Positions 56,242 to 64,000 of a stretch of 64,000 bases of DNA are shown piece after piece. How positions within the stretch are numbered: position 1 is the first letter of the stretch; every line of letters begins with the position of its first letter. Under the pieces are notes generated by a model. It saw only the letters and a list, made by a program, of their open reading frames with translations. It had not been told where the DNA came from and did no database searches. A program made the translations under genes and the position numbers. The stretch spans positions 87,734,170 through 87,798,169 of the forward strand of contig NC_068910.1 of NCBI RefSeq assembly GCF_023091745.1. The letters run 5' to 3'. The stretch is from Budorcas taxicolor (lineage: Eukaryota > Chordata > Mammalia > Artiodactyla > Bovidae).

Positions 56242-56498
56242 GATTTTAAAAATATTTATTTATTTACTTGGCTGTGTCTGGTCTTAATTGCAGCACGCAG
56301 GATCTTTGATGCTGTCTGCTGGATCTTCTGCTGTGGCACATGAATTCTCTATTTGTGGTGAGTAAGCTTCAGAGTGTGTGGGCTTCAGAGTAGTCCTGGC
56401 AGCTTAGCTGCTTTGCGCCTTGTGGGACTCCTGTTCCCTGACCAGGATCAAACCAGCGTGTTCTAAATTGCAAGTCCTCCCAGCCCCACCCCTGCCAA
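56242..56498 (-). mobile_element. CHR-type tRNA-derived SINE, antisense
   Basis: T-rich start (ATTTATTTATTTACTTGGCT near 56254), then GCAGCACGCAGGATCTTTGA at 56291, TGTGTGGGCTTCAGAGTAGT near 56375, and CCCTGACCAGGATCAAACCA at 56435, in the order of antisense CHR SINEs of cetartiodactyls. The tRNA-like end is truncated or worn. It sits exactly between the 103-bp duplications. Confidence 0.85.
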
Positions 56499-56601
56499 AA
56501 AAGCCACACTTTTCAGAATGACTAGCTGAAACATTGTCTCAGTAGTAACTCCCCATGCTCACAATTTCATATGCCCCATTCTCTGAGCTCTCCCTTTAAT
56601 C
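56499..56601 (+). repeat. Right copy of the 103-bp direct duplication
   Basis: Pairs with 56139-56241. Shared landmarks include TCAGAATGACTAGCTGA (56513) and CCATGCTCACAATTTCAT (near 56553). Confidence 0.9.
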
Positions 56602-56932
56602 ATTTCTTGTAATGCTAACTTTGCCACCATTCAGTCTCTCTGGGGCTTCCAAATGACTTTTAACATCTTAACACAAGACCCTCATACCTTTAATGTCCCC
56701 TCTAGCTTCTTTTCCTGCCTAAATTCCATGATCAATCATTTCTTTGCCTACACCTTCAACTTCCTTGTTTCTTTTTCACTTTGCTGAACCAGCTTGGAAA
56801 ATAATCGATCCTAGTTAGTTATAGATTTCCAGTTAATCTTCAGTTATTCCAGAGAAACTGGATGCATCAAGTAAGGCATGCTGTCATCTTCCATTTAAAC
56901 TTATAACCGAGAACCTCAGCACTGCCTCTCTT
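56602..56932. other. Unassigned stretch
   Basis: C/T-rich. No recognised repeat or coding content. Confidence 0.4.
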
Positions 56933-56939
56933 AATCATC

Positions 56940-57704
56940 CCAGTTCAGTTCAGTCGCTCAGTCATGTCTGACTCTTTGTGACCCCATGGACTGCAACATG
57001 CCAGCCCTCCCTGTCCATCACCAACTCCCAGAGTTTATTCAAATGCATGTCCATTGAGTCAGTGATGCCATCCAACCACCTCATCCTCTGTCATCCCCTT
57101 CTCCTCCTGCCTTCAATCTTTCCCAGCATCAAGGTCTTTTCCAATGAGTTAGTTCTTCACATCAGGTAGCCAAAGTATTGGAGCTTCAGCATCAGTCCTT
57201 CCAATGAATATTGAGGGTTGATTTCCTTTAATACTGGCTGGTTTGATCTTCTTATAGTCCAAGGGACTCTCAAGAGTCTTCTCCAACACCACAGTTCAAA
57301 AGCATCAGTTCTTCAGTGTTCAGCTTTCTTTATGGTCCAACTCTCATATCCATTCATGACTACTGGAAAAACCATAGCTTTGACTAGATGGACCTTTGTT
57401 GGCAAAGCAATGTCTCTGCTTTTTAACATGCTGCCTATGTTGGTCATCAGGTTGGCTCAGAGGGTAAAGTGTCTGCCTGCAATGCAGGAGACCCGGGTTC
57501 GATCCCTGGGTTAGGAAGATCGCCTGGAGAAGGAAATGGCACCCCACTCCAGTATTCTTGCCTGGAGAATCCCATGGACAGAGGAGCCTGGCGGGCTACA
57601 GTCCATGGGGTCGCAAAGAGTCAGACACAACTGAGCAACTTCACTTCAGTACTTCAGGTTGGTCATGGCTTTTCTTCCAAGGAACAAGTGTCTTTTAATT
57701 TCTC
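56940..57704 (-). mobile_element. BovB LINE copy M, minus strand, 3' fragment
   Basis: Antisense BovB from the tail (CAGTTCAGTTCAGTCGCTCA at 56941) through the C-terminal domain to the thumb region (TTTTCTTCCAAGGAACAAGT at 57670). A Bov-tA at 57448-57657 interrupts it. A 7-bp target-site duplication, AATCATC, lies at 56933-56939 and 57705-57711. Confidence 0.95.
57448..57657 (+). mobile_element. Bov-tA-type SINE inside BovB copy M
   Basis: Plus-strand copy, CAGGTTGGCTCAGAGGGTAA to AACTTCACTTCAGTACTTCA, with a 9-bp duplication, GTTGGTCAT, at 57439-57447 and 57658-57666. It postdates copy M. Confidence 0.96.
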
Positions 57705-57711
57705 AATCATC

Positions 57712-58317
57712 TAGATATGCCCCAGTCCATTCTCTCTCTAATTCATCTAGGTAATAGTTTTGTATCTTTTCCTATTTCTTACACATGACACCTCCCCAGA
57801 AATTATTCTTTTCAGTTCTTACTTCCCTAGGAACATTGAATCAAGCAGAAAATAACTTCCATTTATATCTACTTTACTGTGTCTGCACCTATTAAAATTG
57901 CCTTCTCCTCATTACTACACATGAACTACATGGCCCTTACCTGGACATTTCTGATGACCCTTAATTTACAGAAAAAAGCAGTGAGAATGGAGTTGATTAT
58001 TTTCTTATAACACAGCTTAAATGTGTTATGTTTCTAGAGCTGGGACTGAAAATCAGTGTATTTGAAAGGGGTGGACCTATTAGAAAACCAGTGGTGGAAA
58101 AATTCTAGATGAATCTGGCGACTGAGAAAACACTTCCACTACTATGATACCCTTGAAATAGACCGTCAGCATTCTCATCTGGACCAGATTCAGTCACTCC
58201 AGAGAGCTCACCAGAGTCTGAGATTTCTGAGGTCAGTGAACAAATACCCTCACTCAGAAAGCAGAGAGAAAAGACTTACCAGGTACATCATCTTAAGGGC
58301 ATTTAATTTAAAACACA
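57712..58317. other. Unassigned stretch
   Basis: No recognised repeat or coding content. Confidence 0.45.
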
Positions 58318-58535
58318 CTTCATGGGATTGACATACACTATTGATACTATGTATAAAATAGATAACTAGAGAGAACCTACAGGATAGCCCAAGGGCCTCT
58401 ACTCAGGGCTCTGCGGTAATTTAAACGAGAAGGGAAGAGGGATATATGTGAACAAATCGCTGATTCACTTTGCTGTACAGTAGAAACTAACACAACATTA
58501 GGAAGCAATTATACTCCAATAAAAGTTGAAAAAAT
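58318..58535 (+). mobile_element. Artiodactyl L1 3' end
   Basis: TATGTATAAAATAGATAACT at 58349, GAGGGATATATGTGAACAAA near 58437, ATTCACTTTGCTGTACAGTA at 58464 and TATACTCCAATAAAAGTTGA at 58510, with the polyadenylation signal AATAAA at 58518-58523 and an A-rich end. This is the typical last 220 bp of an artiodactyl L1. The rest is truncated. Confidence 0.85.
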
Positions 58536-61500
58536 ATTCAAGCACTGGCTGATTAGGTCAGGCTCACCCAGAAAAATAAATACATAAAACCTACTTCATA
58601 GTCAAATGCAGTCTTAGTAACTATCCGCTACCTGATCATTTCCACTCTGTAACAGTGGGAAGAGTGGAGAGAACCCAGAACTTTCTCAAATGCTTGAAAT
58701 TAGGGAACATTTTGTATCCTTGGACGAAAACAGCTCAGAAAGGTAAGCTTGAAGATATAGAAAGTAAACCTAAAAAAATGTTATCTTTTAGAGAAAATGT
58801 TGAATCTCTGCAAGAACAGTAGTGTGAAAATCACTGTCTTTTATATCTGTCAATGTGTTTGGCAATAATTTAGATAATGTATATGCTCTTTTTCAACACT
58901 AGCTTAAGAGAAAGCTTTGTTTCTGAGAAATTTATCTATCAAAAGCTTTAAAAATATCTTTCAGCCTTAAAATGCAAAAACTGTAAAATATTGTCAGACA
59001 ACTCTGCAAACAAATAACTTTATATAAATGTACATAATAGGTGACAACAATGCCACTGGTGGCTGGTGTTTTTGCTTTTATTTCATTTTATAAAGATAAA
59101 TCCAGTTAAAATCCAGCTTCTTAACTGAATTTCAGAATGAGTGTCTCAGAGATCAATATATATGTAGTCTAATCTTTAGAAATAAATCTTTTCTAGTTTC
59201 TTAAAATATCGCATAGGCTCTGACTTTGGTTATACTCCGAAAAAGTACCTAGATTTATCTACATTTAATGCAAGTTGAACACTTTGAATGTCTGCTCTGT
59301 TTTGGTGGCTCTTTAATTACAATAAAATACTTATAAAATATATTGGTTAACAAATGGATAATTTGAACATTATATAGTTAAATTTTTACTTTGTGTTTTC
59401 AATTCTTTAAATTGGTGCATATACTTAGAATAATATGCATTTTACTATATCATGTTTCAGCTGCAAAATTTTTTCCATCCTTTTAATTATGTTAACAGCC
59501 TTGAGTCACCCAGCATTGCCCATCCACCTCCACTAATTCCCGACTCTATTATGTTTCTCCAGAGGATGCATTTCCATAGTTCTGCCTTGTTATAAGGTTT
59601 ATTTTTTTTTTCCATTTTTTTTTGACTGCCATCCAAATTTTTTTGGCTTTCTCTGGGATTTTCACTGTATTGTTTGTCACTTCCTTCCCGCCCCCCCCGC
59701 CCCCCCAGCTTTTAGTAATGTACTGCCGTTATATCTGCCTCAGCTCTTAGTTTCCTTACAGATTTGTTTTTAAGACTTCAAACTTTTTCACTTTATTTTT
59801 AGCTCCTGAAACTTGCAGAAGTCTGTACCCTTTTGATTTTCACTTGCTTCATTGACACATTCTTGTATTTTGTTTTCATTTTAAAATACCAGAAAGTAAA
59901 ATGTCTCTGAAGCTTGATGTGTGGAATAGTTTATTTATAATTCCAAAAATTTTTTACATTTTGTGAGATATTTGCTTATAGGTTAAAACCTTATGCATAC
60001 ATTTCTTAAAAAAAATTCTGTGGAGTTGTCTGACTCACTTTTACTGTACAATACAGCCATTGATGCAATATTTTTATTTTGCCACTCGGGGGATAACTAA
60101 CAAAGATGTGTTGTTATTAGTTGCATCCACCTGTGAATGTGTTCAGTTAGATACTATTAAAACTCCTTGGAACTAAAGGAGATGTGGAAAAGTTTTAAAA
60201 ACAAGGAAAGTATATATTTAGCTTTATTCACGTTAGACTTCATTTCTCTTCTGGAAATAAAGAGCAATCAGTGGTGTACTGGCAAACTGGCCAGGAGAGG
60301 AGGAAGTGAAAAGTCATAGAGCTAGCCCATTTCTGTGGTGTGAATACTATCACCACACCCAATTTGAAACCACTGTCAATTTAACAACGAGCTCACAAAT
60401 TTTCTGAAAATTTAATATCAGCTGACACAAGTGGGGATAGGCCAGCACAATCCAGGTCCAACACAAAACCATTACTAACTTTTACTAGGGCACAGATATC
60501 TTTGAACATACATTGGAGTCTGTGACACTCAAACAATAAAAATGGTTGTAAACAGGTTTTGACAAAACTTTGTTCTACAAATGAATCCCTGTGTAAAAGT
60601 CCCTTTTCTAAGTGTATTTGTAATTTAAAGGTTTAACCATTATGATTTATAAAAGAGAATTTACTATTTAATCTCAACAGTTTGCCTTTCGTATTTTGGG
60701 AGCCAGATATTTAACTGTGCACTGAACAACTGTACTTCTGCAGAGAAACTAAGGAATTGTAAAAAGAAAGGGGCCTTCCTCTCCAAATAGTATATTCCTA
60801 TTCTTCCTGAAGCTCACCATGTAAAATATTAATATTCTTTCAAGGATTATATGTGATTTTTCCAATTTCGGGACTCTTTTTGACTAATTTCTATCAGATA
60901 ATATGACTAAGAGAGCAACTGCTGGTATATTGGAAAAGCAAGTTTTTCTTTTCATATTTTTATAATTTTGTCAAAGTACAAAATTGTAAGTTAAATTAAG
61001 TGAACATCTGAGAATTTCGGCTCTACTGTTCTAAAAGTAAATTGTAGATGCCTTCCATGTAAGGAATAGCCAAAAAGAATAAAATAATTCTCAAATGCCA
61101 CTTCAATGATTCTTTGCTTACTGTGTATCTAATTAAAAGGCAAAATTCTCCATTTCGAGTTAACTGATTAGAAAGTAAATTCTCATTAACCATATAAATC
61201 TGGAGTCAATAAACTTGTAAAGAAAACACTTTAATTTCATTGCTGATAAGTTTGAGAATTTAAATCTCAACTTACTGTGATGCATTTATTTACTTTGTGC
61301 TGACAGGACAGTATCTTGGGGCTTTGTTTTCCAAGTCATTTCTAAATCTGCAGTGTATCAAAGTCTCTTCATTATGCTTTGGATGTTACGGTAGAAAAAT
61401 GGTATCTTCACAAAGATGCATTCATTCTCCTATTGAAAATGCCTACTTAAAATTCTGTGTGGATAGTTTTATTGAAAAAAATATGTAGGCAAGCCATTAA

Positions 61501-62576
61501 TTATATGCAAAGACTTGGAACAAATTCTTATAAGAAACATAGCATGCCTTCCATTAAATGTATACATTTTTTACAAAGTTACTTAAAGTCTTACTGAGAT
61601 TATACAATAAATCTTAGAAATTTAATCACTCTGTTCCCTCAAAGTTAATTTGTTTGTCTCTATGACAGACACACAGGGCATACACTCAGATCTCAGCCTA
61701 GTTTAACTCGACAGTATTTTTCAGTGCATTTTTGTTTCCTAAAAATCTAGTTGCTGAGGCTAAGTTATTCAGTTATTGTGCTCAGTTTCTTTTTGTTTTA
61801 TTTTGTAATTATTGTTCTATTTTGGTTCTCCTTTAGAATTGTGAAAAGATCTTGTAACAGGAAATGCAGAGCATATATAAATGAGTGAAAATGCATCCTG
61901 CCATTAAGCTGAGTCTGGAAAAAGTGTTTTGTTATAGATTACCTTGAATTTTAAGCACCATTTTATTCAAGGCACACGAAACATTTTCCAGCTCATATAT
62001 TTCACAACAGTATAGAATTTACTGCTTTTTTTTGGGGGGGGGGGTGGAGATTCAGCAGATAAATCATCACTTTATTTCTTACATTTATAACTTTGATATT
62101 CTAAACTCATCAATTTGTATGGGATTAATGAAGAGTCTTTGCATGTAAAATCAATAAATCTTTTTTTTTTTCAGTTTAAAAATGCAAATAGTAACTATAT
62201 GGGGACAAATAAGTTTAAAAGAAACTAAAAAGCATGATTAATTGGTCAAAAAGAAACCTATAAACATGCTTTGAAATTCTTAATATCTTGAGGACCAAAA
62301 TGGATTGAAACAAATATTTCAATGTGGGGAGTTGCTAAATAGCTGAAATATATGACAAATAAATGTAGCACTGTCATCAGAAAGAAGACGTAGCATGGCA
62401 TTTTAATTGCTGTATTTCTCTGAAAATGTACCAGATGGTAGAATTTCAAATGTCATTCATATGATTGGTGTGAAAGAATTGTCTTCCTCATTTATTGTAG
62501 TGGGCTCCAGAAATCAGAGTTCAATTCTTACCAAGAAGTCTTAGAGAAGTTTCTTATGTATAAATATATGAGCCTT
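58536..62576. other. Repeat-poor 4-kb stretch
   Basis: No SINE, BovB, L1, MIR or LTR recognised over 4 kb, against one every 0.5-1 kb elsewhere. It is AT-rich, with a C-rich tract at 59687-59707, T-runs near 59603 and 62161, and an 11-G run at 62034-62044. Frames at 61297-61488 and 62258-62449 have no recognisable content. It could hold non-coding conserved elements; the sequence alone cannot show it. Confidence 0.5.
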
Positions 62577-62589
62577 ATTGCTTATTCAA

Positions 62590-62851
62590 GGAGAAGGCAA
62601 TGGCACCCCACTCCAGTACTCTTGCCTGGAAAATCCCACGGGAGGAGCCTGGTAGGCTGCAGTCCACGGGGTCGCTAAGAGTCGGACACAACTGAGCGAC
62701 TTCACTTTCACTTTTCACTTTCATGCATTGGAAAAGGAAATGGCAACCCACTCCAGTGTTCTTTCCTGGAGAATCCCAGGGACGGGGGAGCCTGATGGGC
62801 TGCCATCTATGGGGTTGCACAGAGTCAGACATGACTGAAGTGACTTAGCCA
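62590..62851 (+). mobile_element. BOV-A2 SINE, complete
   Basis: Plus-strand dimeric copy from GGAGAAGGCAATGGCACCCC to ACTGAAGTGACTTAGCCA. A perfect 13-bp duplication, ATTGCTTATTCAA, lies at 62577-62589 and 62852-62864. Confidence 0.97.
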
Positions 62852-62864
62852 ATTGCTTATTCAA

Positions 62865-63171
62865 ATTCTAATTAGACAATTCTCTTTATTCCCTCTGTCA
62901 CATGGAACATGCAGAAGCACTTCACTTTCTAGGCAGGTAAATCTCACATCACTTCAGAACCCTAAGACTGGGAATACGTGATTCCCTAGCTGAAGTTTCC
63001 AAAACAGATTTCTCAGGCTGAAAGAATGAACCTAACATTAACTGCCTATGGGGCTAACACTTTGGACCTATGGTTCTGGCCATTTCACTGTGCCACTAAA
63101 AAATATGTATTAATGTATTAATTGCTCACCATATGTCAGGTGTTGTGGTATATATTGAGAGAATGTTATTG
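62865..63171. other. Unassigned stretch
   Basis: No recognised repeat or coding content. Confidence 0.45.
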
Positions 63172-63343
63172 TGTAGCAGCTAAGTCATATCTGACTCTTT
63201 TCCTACCCCGTGGACTGTCACCCACAAGGTTTCTCTGTCCATGGGATTTCCCAGGCAAGAATACTGGAGTGGGTTTCCAGTTCCTTCCCCAGGGGATCTT
63301 TCAGACCCAGAGATCTCTTGACCTCTGAGTCACCAGAGAAGCT
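63172..63343 (-). mobile_element. Bov-tA-type SINE, internally deleted
   Basis: Antisense copy, AGCAGCTAAGTCATATCTGA to GAGTCACCAGAGAAGCTC. The tRNA-like part is shortened: the GCAGGCAGATTCTTT box is missing near 63315. Confidence 0.9.
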
Positions 63344-64000
63344 CACTGGGGGAATAGGAAGGAAAAAAGAATAACTGAAAAATCGTTGACATCAGTTTGC
63401 TTGATCTCATGTGCCCTGTAGCTGAATTCCTGGTAAATCAGGAGACAGTTTCAACTTATATGAATATTGTCCCTCCCAGGATGTCAAATGCTGGCCTTGA
63501 AATGTTAGCTAAACTTCATTCCTGGCTTCATTGGTTTACAAACTCAAAGTTTTGTAAGTAAATAAATGGATGTTGGCTGCTCATTTAAATTCTCTCACGT
63601 TTAAGCCTCTGTGATGCCCCTTTGGTTTGGCTTCCTTATGCCTCTAAATTTACACAACATTTTTCTTTCTAGATTTCTCTTCCCTCATCTAGTCTTTGAT
63701 TTCTGACGCCCTGAGCCCTCCTCTCCAAGTCCCCCTCCACATATGCTGCCCAAGTTTGGTTACTCCTTTCTTACTCGTAGTGACACGTACTCCCCTTGAG
63801 TGAGGTTATCTACATCCTGCTCCCACACCCTGTGATCCAACTGGCTTCCCTTCCTTCTTTCTTCAGGCTGCCTTTTGAGATCACACAGCTGGTCACCAAC
63901 ACAAGGCACTCCAGCTTCCTCCTATTGTTTGTTGTCAGGCCCCGCCTCAGTGCATTCAACGCGCCACCAAATACTCTGGATTTCACCTGTGAGATCTATC
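63344..64000. other. Unassigned stretch at the window end
   Basis: C/T-rich in its second half. No recognised repeat, and the frames have no family content. Confidence 0.4.

Noticed and set aside
10632..62851. tRNA-like sequences with A- and B-box resemblance
   Set aside because: They are the heads of Bov-tA SINEs, not tRNA genes; they lack a complete cloverleaf and carry SINE bodies.

Overview
The window looks like a piece of a ruminant (pecoran, probably bovid) chromosome between genes. The diagnostic content is a dense set of BovB (RTE-type) LINE copies, about 29 tRNA-Glu-derived SINEs of the Bov-tA and BOV-A2 types, one CHR-type SINE (a cetartiodactyl family) and an artiodactyl-style L1 3' end. 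Older mammalian repeats lie beneath them: MIR, L2-like, L1M-type, MLT1-like and other LTRs, MER2-like and MER5A-like DNA transposons. I found no exon, promoter, tRNA, rRNA, CRISPR array or intact host gene. Every long reading frame with a recognisable product is a decayed fragment of a transposable element.

Layout. 1-4.25 kb: an ancient L1-type 3' region split by a BovB copy (A), which is itself split by a younger, 5'-inverted BovB copy (B). 4.98-6.23 kb: a nearly full-length, dead mariner of the Hsmar1/SETMAR type. 6.8-15.3 kb: four more BovB copies (one minus-strand and 5'-inverted), three Bov-tA-type SINEs, two MIR-like pieces, a MER2-like piece and a broken MLT1-like LTR. 15.3-24 kb: mostly unassigned sequence plus MIR, L2-like and a 1.9-kb antisense L1 carrying two SINEs. 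24-34.9 kb: BovB copies F, G (the longest, 2.16 kb), H and I, further SINEs, and a second ancient L1-like 3' region. 37-48.3 kb: a SINE-rich stretch including two BOV-A2 copies at one site, BovB J inside a SINE, a run of minus-strand SINEs, a possible decayed LTR, and a SINE inside a 46-bp direct duplication. 50.4-57.7 kb: BovB K, L and M and two oppositely oriented copies of one old LTR-like family, each carrying younger insertions; a CHR SINE sits between 103-bp direct duplications. 57.7-62.6 kb: almost free of recognisable repeats. 62.6-63.4 kb: two SINEs.

How the parts relate: BovB supplies the endonuclease and reverse transcriptase that mobilise BovB. By established knowledge it also mobilises the Bov-tA and BOV-A2 SINEs, whose 3' part resembles the BovB 3' end; that resemblance is visible here. 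Many insertions keep 7-13 bp target-site duplications, so much of the nesting order can be read directly. I did not find a new biological system. The most unusual features are structural: two 5'-inverted BovB copies, a BovB-in-BovB nest, two SINEs between abnormally long duplications (46 and 103 bp), and a head-to-tail SINE dimer with a single target-site duplication. Family names come from recognition of consensus features from memory, not from a database search.
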